Source of the DNA: Odontesthes bonariensis
Taxonomy: Eukaryota > Chordata > Actinopteri > Atheriniformes > Atherinopsidae
Reading direction: 5' to 3'
DNA length: 64,000 nucleotides
Assembly (NCBI RefSeq): GCF_027942865.1
Contig: NC_134524.1
Coordinates: 5,974,536 to 6,038,535, forward strand
Notes under the pieces: generated by a model
Seen by the model: only the letters and a program-made list of their open reading frames with translations
Told to the model about the DNA's origin: nothing
Database searches by the model: none
Made by a program: the position numbers and the translations under genes
Part shown: one piece after another, positions 45,201-54,020 of the stretch
How positions within the stretch are numbered: the stretch's first letter is position 1
Layout of the letters: each line of letters begins with the position of its first letter

Positions 45201-47470
45201 ACAATGAGGGAACTCATCAGGTGTTTAGAGCTTGAAGTGTGTGACTCCAGTACTTTAAATGACATTTTAACATAACCGCATGCTGATTTTATAATGAAAC
45301 ATCTACAAAGTTTCTGGAACTTCAGTTTACACACCTCAAAGTCACAATGAAACAAGAACAGATGTAACAATGTGGAATTAAATTAAAGCTGTTTTCCTTC
45401 CAACAGAGTTCATCATAAGAAGGTTTCACAGCTGAATGATCTTTAACCTTTTATCCACTGGCTGTGGATGGAACCTTGTTTTTCTTACACACCAAACTAA
45501 AACTTGTTCTTCTTCATGTAGATGAGGTCAAATCCTGGGATTGAATTATTCATTTGATAGTTTTTAATAATGTGTTCAAAATGGATTTTCTCCTGTTCTC
45601 AGATTCCATGATGTTTTATTCCTAATTAAATTTCTAAACTCACCAGTTTGGTTAATGATGACGGCGTCACTCTTAGATGTGACTAAGTTAGTCTCTCTTT
45701 TAAACCCTCTGCAGACGTATTTTCCTCCCTCAGTGACACTGAAAACTCCATCAATGTCATTAACTTGTGTGTGCTGATCTCCAGATGAGGTACGTCTCCA
45801 GAGGTCATAACTGAGGCCTGCAGGATCCTTCACAGAACAGGTCAGTGTCACACTGCCCCCTGCTGGTGTGATGTTTCTGTCTGCTGTCAGAGTGGGTTTG
45901 ATTTTAAGTTCTGTAAGTTAGAAAAAACACATGATGTGAATCATCTCTTAAACCTTTCACAGACATCAGCTCAGAACTAAAGTGAACACCAGTGAAGACT
46001 TTGGATCACATGTCAGAAAGCTCTCTGATCTGATCAGTAACATCAAAACACCAAATCAGGGAACAGTCTTTGGATGAATTTGTTCATCCTTCCAGAAAAC
46101 TCCACAGACTTTTAGTTTATTTGTCATAAGTCATTTCAGCTGAATATGAGGGCCTTGCACACATTTAAAGTGAAACATTTCTAATTCAGAATTCTTCATT
46201 TCTAACTTTGGCAGCTCTGACAGGTGACACCGAAAACCTTCAGCTGCACTCAATGCTGCTCTGTTTATTGTAAATTTGACTAATTTTTGTTCAATTATTC
46301 AAAGAAAAAGGTCATATTTATCCCATTAGAGTCCCAATAACACCCATCCATTTTTTATAGCTGCTCAGAAACAAACAGCCGTGCACGCTCACGCTCACTC
46401 GCAGGGTTCATTTAGAACATGCATGTTTTTGGATGATGGCAGGAAGCCAGAGTACCCAGCTGGGGTTCACACCAGGAACCCTCTTGCTGCGAGGCGACGG
46501 TGCTAACCACCACACCACGTGTGTCCTCACAAAGATCACAGACTCTGCCTAACACAGAGCTCAGCGTCAGAGCAGCGTTTGCTTCTCAAACATAAAGAAC
46601 AGAGACAGTATTTTCTGCAGAGGAGTTTGAGAACAGCTGAATCAACTTAAAGGGAAACATAAGTTATCCTGGAGGCTGATGATGTCCCGCCATCTTAAAA
46701 ACACACTTCGTGCTGGGCTTTAGTTTCCTACTTATCTACATCTACACCTACAGGCTATATCAGATACTGTAGCAGGCAGCACGCATGACAACAATCGAAA
46801 TAAAAGATTTTCTCTATAACTGATATTTGTTAACTTTGCTCTGCTGAGTATAAAATGTCCAGTTAGGATTTGCCTGAACGGTTAAGATGATCTGATGAAT
46901 GCATAAGAAAGAAGACACAAAATAAATAAACACAAACTTCTCAGAGGTGAACACAACTGTGGGCTGGTTATTCAGTGGGTTCGTTAAGCTGGTCGTTTTA
47001 CCGTGTAAAAAGAGGCGTTACTTTGCATTAGATGCTAACACAATCCAAATGTAATGATACATGTTTGGTGAATGTCACAAACGAGGCAAAAAGAGAAAAC
47101 AGAAACTCTTTCTCACCTTCAGCATTTCCATAGAAGACTGTGCTGATCACTGCAAAACAGATGGAAACCTCATTAGAACGTATCAAATTAATAAATCAAC
47201 TGATAAATGATCTTATAAAGGAGGGCGTTTCAGAGTAAAACTAAAGAAATGACACTTAGAAACACTGATAAACTCCCTTTTTTCATTTAAAAGAATCATG
47301 TTTGTCATTGAAAATGATGATTACTCTCCTCAACCTCTCAGAGAAACACTTTAAACCAATGATACGCTGTAATTCACATTATTTAGAGACATTTTTCTTT
47401 AATCTGCTAACAGAGAGAGAGAAATGTACTTACAGAAAAAGCCCAGCACACGGAGCAGAGTGCGTCCCAT
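34109..47470 (-). CDS. Gene A: Fc receptor-like inhibitory receptor, seven Ig domains
   Basis: Seventeen coding exons: 47470-47434, 47149-47117, 45910-45644, 45072-44812, 42732-42451, 41899-41636, 41557-41252, 40849-40577, 39828-39583, 39449-39336, 39229-39214, 39117-39074, 37714-37664, 37579-37517, 37407-37351, 34506-34441, 34194-34109. They total 2466 bases (821 codons plus stop), with phases matching gene B exon for exon. The product has a split signal peptide ([22 protein letters not shown]), seven Ig-like domains in the order alpha-beta-alpha-beta-gamma-delta-epsilon, an uncharged transmembrane helix, and a tail with VTYSVV and LLYSEI (ITIM consensus), AVYSDV and AVYSEV. It is probably an inhibitory leukocyte receptor; the ligand is not deducible. 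Introns contain an L2-like LINE, foldback and hAT elements, a SINE and a nested LINE/LTR. FCRL is the best assignment. Confidence 0.85.
34719..34762. repeat. (TA)n microsatellite with TATG interruptions
   Basis: About 44 bp inside the 2.8-kb tail intron of gene A. Confidence 0.9.
35012..35110. repeat. Inverted repeat, left arm
   Basis: CCGGTGTAGGTACCAGATCG and the following 80 bases recur inverted at 37155-37252 with several mismatches, including CACAATATGGCTG. The arms may be the ends of an older element that later received the LINE between them. Confidence 0.7.
35325..36810 (+). pseudogene. CR1/L2/Rex1-like LINE 3' end, split by an LTR
   Basis: Translation gives [50 protein letters not shown] and [13 protein letters not shown], the C-terminal region of a CR1/L2/Rex1-type ORF2. 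The 3' end resumes after 36649 and finishes CCAATAAAGCTGATTC with a (TGATTC)n tail. Confidence 0.7.
35732..36649 (-). mobile_element. Solo LTR (918 bp) with ACCAC target duplication
   Basis: Ends are TGTCAAGTT and AACTTCACA (8 of 9 inverted match). ACCAC occurs at 35727-35731 and 36650-36654. On the minus strand an AATAAA at 35808-35803 is about 70 bases from the terminus, as expected for an LTR in that orientation. It interrupts the LINE at 35325-36810. Confidence 0.8.
37155..37252. repeat. Inverted repeat, right arm
   Basis: Reverse-complement partner of 35012-35110. Confidence 0.7.
37854..38475 (-). mobile_element. hAT-type relic with GGTCGGCAACC ends (copy 2)
   Basis: GGGTCGGCAACC at left and GGTTGCCGACCC at right form the inverted ends. 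The minus strand carries [12 protein letters not shown], then [12 protein letters not shown], including the CxxC of an N-terminal finger that copy 1 has lost. It lies in a gene A tail intron. Confidence 0.7.
38720..38890. mobile_element. LINE 3'-tail-like fragment
   Basis: TTTATTTATACAGCCCTTAA, then CAAAGTGCTTTACA and an A-rich stretch, a tail pattern shared with 27050-27120 and 42940-42980. Confidence 0.4.
39336..39449 (-). CDS. Gene A transmembrane exon
   Basis: Stalk AVSRPEGS, then about 24 hydrophobic residues ([14 protein letters not shown] and onward), then RYKHSK. No charged residue lies within the membrane segment. Confidence 0.85.
39583..39828 (-). CDS. Gene A Ig domain 7 (epsilon type, membrane-proximal)
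   Basis: Reads [29 protein letters not shown] and [11 protein letters not shown]. Confidence 0.85.
39937..40431. mobile_element. TTAA-flanked foldback miniature element
   Basis: Both TTAA sites are intact (39937-39940, 40428-40431) and the arms are near-perfect inverted copies around a CG-rich centre. It is the best-preserved member here, in the gene A intron between Ig domains 6 and 7. Confidence 0.9.
40577..40849 (-). CDS. Gene A Ig domain 6 (delta type)
   Basis: Reads [38 protein letters not shown] and AVFWCESG: the four-cysteine subtype. The donor is GTACGT. Confidence 0.85.
41252..41557 (-). CDS. Gene A Ig domain 5 (gamma type), with tract identical to gene B
   Basis: Same opening as gene B domain 4; DNA identical over 41389-41557, then the copies differ ([10 protein letters not shown] here). 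Confidence 0.9.
41636..41899 (-). CDS. Gene A Ig domain 4 (beta type)
   Basis: Reads [27 protein letters not shown] and GGYRCRGRR, ending [10 protein letters not shown]. It corresponds to gene B domain 3. Confidence 0.85.
42451..42732 (-). CDS. Gene A Ig domain 3 (alpha type)
   Basis: Reads [36 protein letters not shown] and GGVYHCRGG, followed by a glycine/arginine-rich insert (GRGGGRGE) before the last strand. Confidence 0.85.
42930..44680 (-). pseudogene. L2/Rex-like LINE, 5'-truncated reverse transcriptase
   Basis: Minus-strand pieces: [57 protein letters not shown] and YADNTQLY, where the usual second catalytic D is N. After a frameshift come [14 protein letters not shown] and the C-terminal [15 protein letters not shown] block. 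The tail ends in AAATTTGATTTGAG at 42930. It fills the gene A intron between Ig domains 2 and 3. Confidence 0.8.
44812..45072 (-). CDS. Gene A Ig domain 2 (beta type)
   Basis: Reads [34 protein letters not shown] and REYSCRGRR. The first 18 residues equal those of domain 4, showing an internal two-domain duplication. Confidence 0.85.
45644..45910 (-). CDS. Gene A Ig domain 1 (alpha type)
   Basis: Reads [31 protein letters not shown] and GGKYVCRG. It has no counterpart in gene B. Confidence 0.85.
46330..46525 (-). mobile_element. tRNA-derived SINE, decayed copy
   Basis: Minus strand GGTGTGGTGGTTAGCAC and GGAAGCCAGAGTACCC (plus strand) match the SINE at 19.3-19.6 kb; the B box region is damaged and part of the body is deleted. 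It lies in a gene A intron. Confidence 0.55.
47117..47149 (-). CDS. Gene A exon 2, signal peptide part 2
   Basis: A 33-base mini-exon between TTGCAG and GTGAGA, one codon shorter than in gene B. Confidence 0.8.
47434..47470 (-). CDS. Gene A exon 1, signal peptide part 1
   Basis: ATG plus twelve codons, phase 1, GTAAGT donor. Same length (37 bases) as in gene B. Confidence 0.85.
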
Positions 47471-47592
47471 CCTCACCTCCAGCCTGCTGCACGGCAGATC
47501 AGACAGTCTTCCGCTTTACATCAATTAAAATGACCAAAAAGGAGAAGTACTGGTGTGAGAACAGTTGTCGACTTCTTCTTCTGTCTGTAGCC

Positions 47593-47682
47593 GGCCTTTG
47601 TTTCCTTCCCTTTTACACAGAGCTCAGACACCCTCACTAGCTCTGACCGCAGCAGTAGTTTGTCATGGTTACGTTTCCTATC
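47593..47682 (-). promoter_or_regulatory. Gene A promoter block shared with gene B
   Basis: Minus strand TAGGAAACGTAACCATGACA, then GCTGCGGTCA, then GGGAAGGAAACAAAG, in the same order and spacing as upstream of gene B. The ETS-type GGAA cores are kept. Confidence 0.45.
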
Positions 47683-47699
47683 CACTGCAGGGACACATT

Positions 47700-49420
47700 C
47701 GCAATTGTTTCATGCGCAGAGGTCGGTTCCTATTTATTTATGAAAAATATTAATGTTACTGTAATGAAGATTTTGTGTGGATGTAACTTTGCACAAGTTG
47801 TCCTTTCTTGTGTGGGTTTATATTCTCTGCTCCTCAGTGGGTGGGTTCATTTCTTCTGGCTGATAGAATCAAGAATCCGCTCCCAGACACCTGACTGAGT
47901 GTTACAGGCGTCCATGTTCTCTATGTTGTGGACTTGCATTCCTTCATTTAATCTGAAAACATTTCCTTGACCTCTCTTCAAAAGTTTGATCCTGCAGCTC
48001 TTTATTGTAAAGCATAGATTCTGCAGCTATTCTCACCCTAAACACAGGAAACCATCGGCTGAACGTGTGGTCGGGTGTGAATGTGTGTCAGAATCATGTG
48101 AAAGGTCGGCATTTCCACACTAACCACGTTCAGCCACAATGCTAATACTTTTGTGAGGAAACGTGAATAACACTGATCATCTATAACACTTTAATGCACC
48201 ATTTAAAATGCAGTACACAAAAAAATACCCTGCAGGTCCCTATAAGAGGTAAGTGCAATGAAATAAATGAAAAAATAAAAAGGTATTTCACCCTTTCCTT
48301 TTTGCTCCTTTAATTCACCTAGGTTGTTTCAGTAAGGCTAACTTTAAGTTAGGTTAGACCTATTTGAGATCCTATTTTACTTCCTGAGTTAACTCCTTTT
48401 CTTTCTTTACACGTAAAAGGAAACCTTCAGTTCAAAATAATCAAATAAAAGTGGATCACAATCCTTCAAAATCACATTCAAAAATATCAACTCAATATGC
48501 AAATAAAAGTATGGCACTTTAAATCAGTTCAAGTTCAATGTGAGTTTGAGTTCAGTTCAATTGTTCAGCTCAGTTTAATGAAAAGTTTCAGTCCGATTCA
48601 GTCCAAAAAATGAAGAAAACATATTAGCCGCCACTCCCTCTCTGCTCTCTCGCTCAGGTATCTGCGGCAGCGTCAGTGAGGCGCTGCGTCTAGCATCATG
48701 ATTCTTAAAGGGACAGCGACATGACTTTTCTGTCACCATGTTTTTACTTTTTTAACATGAAATCATTCTTTTATTGACATTTTCTAACTTTGACTCATGT
48801 CACATTTTAGCATGGGTTTACATAAGGCATTAAATGCATTAAACCTTAAATTATTCTAATATAAAACGCCTTTGTTGAAGTGATTTTTGTTGCTACGGTA
48901 ACCCCAGACGTTACTTAAAAAAGCGCTCAAATGAAGCACATCTGGCTTAGATGCATCGCACAGCTTTGAACTTCTCGGCCTGGGAACAAACTGAGCCAAC
49001 TTTCCAGCTCCTCTTCACACGTAATGACCATGTTCACAGCTTCAGTTCGGTCATTTTTCCTCCTTCCTGACCCTCTTTGGGAGCGTTACGCCTCTCTGCG
49101 TCACCACTGGTTTCGTGCTGGCACTGGTCTTTTGGGTGGTGCGTGGGCTTTCCTGTTTGAACTGAATTCACTGGCTGCACCTGTGAAGCTGTGCCTGGTG
49201 TGGCTTACAGGGAGGTCACCTCTGCTTAAAATGCATCTTTAACTGGGTTTTAAATGTAAACCAAGTGCTTTATTAGCCCCTTGGTTTCAGGCTTTATGTT
49301 GGTAACAAGGATTCTTACATATCTAATGTCATCCCCTCATTTCATATCGGAAACTGCAAAATCCCTCAAATAACCGTAATGCAGTTAAAGGGAATAGAAT
49401 GAATAGACAGTGTGCCTGGA
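47700..49420. other. No gene seen
   Basis: Upstream flank of gene A. Short open frames only, and no repeat family recognised with confidence. Confidence 0.45.
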
Positions 49421-50417
49421 TTAAAGGGATAGTTCGCCTCTTTTGACATGAAGCTGTATGACATCCCATACTAGCAATATCGTGCATGAACATTCGGTCT
49501 GCACGGTCTGCACCGTGGAACAGGCGCCGCTGTCGGCAGCACGCAGTGATAGAAGGGAGAGAAAATAGGGCCAAGCGATCGTGAGGTCTGACTTTTTCCT
49601 GGAGAATGTCTCGTCTCCATGTCATGTCTCGTCATTTCCTGTTTTATTCTGAAAGGTTAACTCTCCTCTCGTGTTCCAGTCTGACTTAACCCCGTGTGTA
49701 TAAGAGTCAGCGTCTCCCCTTGTCTTGTGCCAGTGTGTCGTATCTGTTGTTCCCAACGTGCTTCACTCTCGCCTTTGAAAAACCATAGTCCATGTACCAA
49801 GCCATTGTTTTGATCAATTCCTCTCTAAGAGAGTTTTTGTTTTTGGATAACTTTAATAAGAAAGTCTTGATAAAGCATAGTTCAAGTTTTATAGCGTTCT
49901 TGCTTTTTCCTCCAAGTGGAGTGATCTTTTGTTTGGTTAAGATTTCATATCGTAGTGCCTCCTATTTTTCAGGAGAGGTTTTTTGTTTTCCTCCACAGCA
50001 GGAGTGACTTTAGATTTTCATAGATATGCTTCTCTCATTTTGGGAGAAGTATATAATATTATTGATAATTTATGTAGTCTGTTTTGTTCTCTCTTGGAGA
50101 GTTTTTGGAAACACCTGCACCTCCAAATAAAGCTTGTGGATTAAACATCACCTGCTTCTGCGTCCTCCATTCCTTGGGTGTGACAGAGAACGGTTTTGTG
50201 TTGCAAATGTATTACTCTTTTGAACGCATATTGTTTTGAGAAGCAAAACGCTTTATTTTTTAAGCCCCACCCAACTAGCCGGACTACCTTTGTCAACACT
50301 AAAACGAGGCTGGAACTCGGCTCACAGGACGCAGCAGGGGCTAAGAACATGTTCATAAATGATGTTGCTGATATGGGATGTAGGCTCCATGTCAAAAGAG
50401 GCGAACTGTCCCTTTAA
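49421..50417. mobile_element. TTAA-flanked foldback element split by a solo LTR
   Basis: TTAA at 49421-49424 and 50414-50417. The two halves join within CTGGAGAA when the LTR at 49607-50185 is removed. Confidence 0.85.
49607..50185 (+). mobile_element. Solo LTR (579 bp) with GAGAA target duplication
   Basis: Ends TGTCTCGTC and GGGTGTGACA (TGTC..GACA inverted). GAGAA lies at 49602-49606 and 50186-50190. AATAAA at 50126-50131 is 54 bases from the 3' end, giving plus orientation. Confidence 0.85.
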
Positions 50418-50869
50418 GGCTACTTACATGTTGTGTCCAATTTTTCATGCCAGGTCTACAGAATTTCCCTTTAGGCTTGAAGAGATACAGCCTAACCAGC
50501 TCAGAAGAACAAGCTGCAAACATAATTTCTCCATCAGCTGTGAGACGATGTTCATCTTTTTTAGTCTGCTTGTGGTAACACAGCAATAAGCCCACAAGCA
50601 AGAAGCAAAAGCTGGGGAGGAAAAAAGGGGGGAAAGCACTCTAAGCACTTTAGGCTGCCGCTCAAGCAGCATCTCATAAAATCTAATTTGATTATTGATT
50701 AACCCTTAAATGACCTTTAAATATCTAGCTGTCCCAGATGAGCAGAGGTGGAGGGGCAGCGTCTGATATACAGCACAGATATTAGCTTAGAATCAAATAT
50801 TCCAACTTGGTTTTAATTAGCAACTAAGTTGATTCCCTAATATTAATTAGGGAATCAGCACCTCCAAAT
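50418..50869. other. No gene seen
   Basis: Short overlapping open frames without recognised domains. Confidence 0.45.
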
Positions 50870-51600
50870 CCGAGACCATGGTCTTCGGCGGGAAAAAAAA
50901 AAAAAAAAAAGGGGGTGGAATGCTCTCTCCGGGTCGGGAATGAGATCCTTCCCCAAGTGGAGGAGTTTAAGTATCTCGGGGTCTTGTTCACGAGTGAGGG
51001 ACGAATGGAGCAGGAGATTGACAGACGGATCGGTGTGGCGTCTGCAGTGATGCGGGCTCTGCACCGGCCCGTCGTGGTGAAGAAGGAGCTGAGCCAGAAG
51101 GCCAAGCTCTCGATTTACCGGTCAATCTATGTTCCTACCCTCACCTATGGTCACGAGCTGTGGGTAGTGACCAAAAGAACGAGATCGCGAATACAAGCGG
51201 CCGAAATGAGTTTCCTCCGCAGGGTGTCTGGGCTCTCCCTTAGAGATAGGGTGAGAAGCTCGGTCATCCGGGAGGGGCTCGTAGTAGAACCGCTGCTCCT
51301 CTGCATCGAGAGGAGTCAGATAAGGTGGCTCGGGCATCTGGTGAGAATGCCTCCTGGACGCCTCCCTGGTGAGGTGTTCCGGGCCCGTCCCACTGGGAGG
51401 AGGCCCCGGGGAAGACCCAGGACACGTTGGAGGGACTATGTTTCTCGGCTGGCCTGGGAACGCCTCGGGGTCCCCCCAGAAGAGCTGGAGGAAGTGGCCG
51501 GGGACAGGGACGTCTGGGTCTCTTTGCTCAAGCTGCTGCCCCCGCGACCCGACCCCCGGACCAGCGGAAGATAATGGATGGATGGATGGATGGAGTTTTA
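50870..51600 (+). pseudogene. RTE-clade (Rex3-like) LINE, 5'-truncated
   Basis: A 219-codon plus frame (50915-51574) reads FKYLGVLFTSEGRMEQEIDR, LSIYRSIYVPTLTYGHELWV, AAEMSFLRRVSGLSLRDR and WRDYVSRLAWERLGVPPEEL: the thumb and C-terminus of RTE/Rex3 ORF2. The catalytic reverse-transcriptase core and endonuclease are absent. It ends in a (GGAT)n tail, typical of the clade. The frame is intact over its length, suggesting a fairly recent insertion. Confidence 0.8.
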
Positions 51601-52570
51601 ATTAGATTGAATTAGATTTTATATTTTGAAAACAGGGATCATGATCCAGGCTAATACCAAGGTTTCTGACATGGCCGCTTTATCAACACAATACTGAGAG
51701 CCTCAGCTGTTATTTCCAATGTTCAGGAAGACTTCAGCGCCCCTTTCGCAGTCTTGTTGTGGCTTTTTGCAGTATACCGAGCTCTCGGGGCCGCTGTGCT
51801 CGTCAGCCGTTCCCGTACTCCCACCTTTTCATTTACAGCCAGGAGAGCGCGTCTCCAGCAGAAAGCCTCCTGCTGTTACGTACCTGTGTGAACAGCAACT
51901 TTGGACCAAAGTGTTCATGTTTTCAATGCAAAACCCCGGATGTTCAGGTGTGAAAACGGCTAAGAGTTTGATCTCCGACTCAACCTTTCTGCTTTTGTTC
52001 TGCTCACTGGGTGGCAGAGAGCAGCACAAAACTCACCTTTGAATAAATTTAGTTACAATAGTGATTAATTCATTAATGAATCGATTAAGATTCTGGTCCA
52101 CGATGAGCTGACTGTATCACAGAATTACAACGACCAAGGTTGTGGGCCACACCTCAAAGTTAAGAATGGCTCTAATAGTACCTCAGTTTGTTTTTCTGGC
52201 TGCTAAAGTCCCCGAAATCACAGTGATTTCACAAGTTATTTTTAATTTGCAGAACTGATTCTTTTATTTCCTCATCTTGCTGGATAAAAGAGATGGGGAG
52301 TATCATAATTTACCAGAAATAAGCTACGTTTTTTTCACCGTCCATTCTCTTCATCTCTGCATGAGGCGGCTTGGTGAGCAGAGCCGACGTGTGAATACAG
52401 CGCAGCGAAGACGAAAAGCATATGAATAGATGCAGAAACAGGAACAGGAAAGTATCGGGCCGCATGTAAAAAAATGTTTAAATCAGATAAGCTATCTATA
52501 AATAACCCAGCTTGTTAACATTTTTGGATTTCACAAGCGGCCCAGAAATAATTTGCACCGACGACTTGAA
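51601..52570. other. No gene seen
   Basis: Unique-looking DNA with short open frames on both strands; nothing recognised. Confidence 0.45.
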
Positions 52571-52574
52571 GTCA

Positions 52575-52760
52575 GTTTGGCTTCAGGAAGCGGACGCCCT
52601 CTCTACCTTTAAGATCAGCCTTAAAACTTTCCTTTCTGATAAAGCTTACAGTTCAGGATGGCTCAGGTGACCCTGAAACATCCCATAGTGATGCTGCTAT
52701 AGGCCCAGCCTGCTGGGGGAGCTCCCATGATGCACCTCTCCTCCCTCTGCTCTCTTTACT
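52575..52760 (+). pseudogene. LINE C-terminal/tail fragment (L2-like)
   Basis: STFKISLKTFLSDKAYSS matches the closing residues of L2-like ORF2 (compare KSSLKTFLFS at 56.6 kb). Confidence 0.45.
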
Positions 52761-52824
52761 CTCCATGTACATGTGACAGCACGGTCGTCATTAACTTGCA
52801 TTTGAGAAGCACAGAAGGATTTTG

Positions 52825-53425
52825 CTAGCCTGGGCGAAAGCCGACTGTTGACTCTGTCAAACAGTCTGGGAAAACCCAAGAGGAATCCGTTTCCATGGAA
52901 GGCGGGACCTTACCCAGCAACTTAAATTCATTGGAGTAATGGAGTTCCCTTAACCAATCATAATGTTTAGAAATGACGTTGGTTATGCGCCGAGGTTCAT
53001 GCTTACTCTCGCGAGGCTCTAGCTCGCGAATCACGCTTCCCACATCCGCTCTCATTATACCGGTACCGTTTGAGAAATCAAACTTTTCCCAAAGCCAGTT
53101 GGAAGGAGAGCTACGACATCCTTGCCACTAACAAAATTGACGAGGCATTTCTCTTGCTCTCGTTTTAATTGTGCAATGATCTCCAGAGTTGAGACAACTT
53201 CATGGATAGCTTCTAGCGTTCTTCCGTCGCCATGTTTATTTCCGCTGCGGTTGAACTACAATTACATGGACTACAATGGACTCCGCGCGTGAGTTCTGCG
53301 TCACCACTCGCAACTGTTTGCTGATTGGCAAAACACTGAGCGAACCGAGGTAGGGTGATTTGGCCAGACTATGTGCGGAGCCAAAATCTTTGGGCGGAAG
53401 TACGTAGGATGGCGTCGCCAGGCTA
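52825..53425. mobile_element. hAT-like miniature element with GGATTTTG target duplication
   Basis: CTAGCCTGG at left is mirrored by CCAGGCTA at right. GGATTTTG occurs at 52817-52824 and 53426-53433, an 8-bp duplication typical of hAT elements. The interior (601 bp) has no transposase. Confidence 0.7.
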
Positions 53426-53679
53426 GGATTTTGCAGGAATAAACTATTGAAATCACTTGCATTACTGATTATGTGTTGCTGCAATAGTAATTCTGCTCGA
53501 TATGAGCGGAAGCACAGCTTCACACATTTAGTGGTGAAGCACACACACTTGTATTCACACCCATTTGCTCTTTCCTGGGTGGGAGGGGGAGGGGGAGGAC
53601 ATATTTCTTCATATAATATTTGAGAGCGACTGAAAAATTTGGTAAAAAGCTCCAAAATTAAGAAATTCTCTGTTTTTGC

Positions 53680-54020
53680 TTGTACTTCTTTATTCAGAAG
53701 ACAAATAAAGCCTTACTGCTTTGGTATTACTGTAAAATTGATTTCAGTGTCCGGTGTTCTGATCTTACGATAGCTCCAGAACTGATAAAGTCTGTGTTCA
53801 CTGATGATAACTTCAAAGGAAAAATAACATTTCTCCATTTTCAGTGTGGAAGCAAGATAAAAGTTCTGACATTCAACACGCAAAGATAAAAATGTGATGC
53901 AATTCATCTTACCTGTAAAACTCCAGCAGTGAGCAGAAGGATCATTTCTCAGACGCCTGTAGTTAATAAATGTTCAATGTTGTGATCGAGTGCAGAACAA
54001 GAACTGCGCGGCGTGTTCTG
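53680..54020 (-). pseudogene. Broken duplicate of the gene C signal-peptide exon
   Basis: 53960-53913 matches gene C exon 1 (60914-60866) with the GTAAG donor kept. The start ATG has become ACA, codon 4 is TGA, and one base is deleted. Flanking DNA on both sides also matches gene C. No Ig exon follows on the minus strand. An inner ATG (M-ILLLTAGVLQ) survives but would exit in the wrong phase. Confidence 0.65.
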
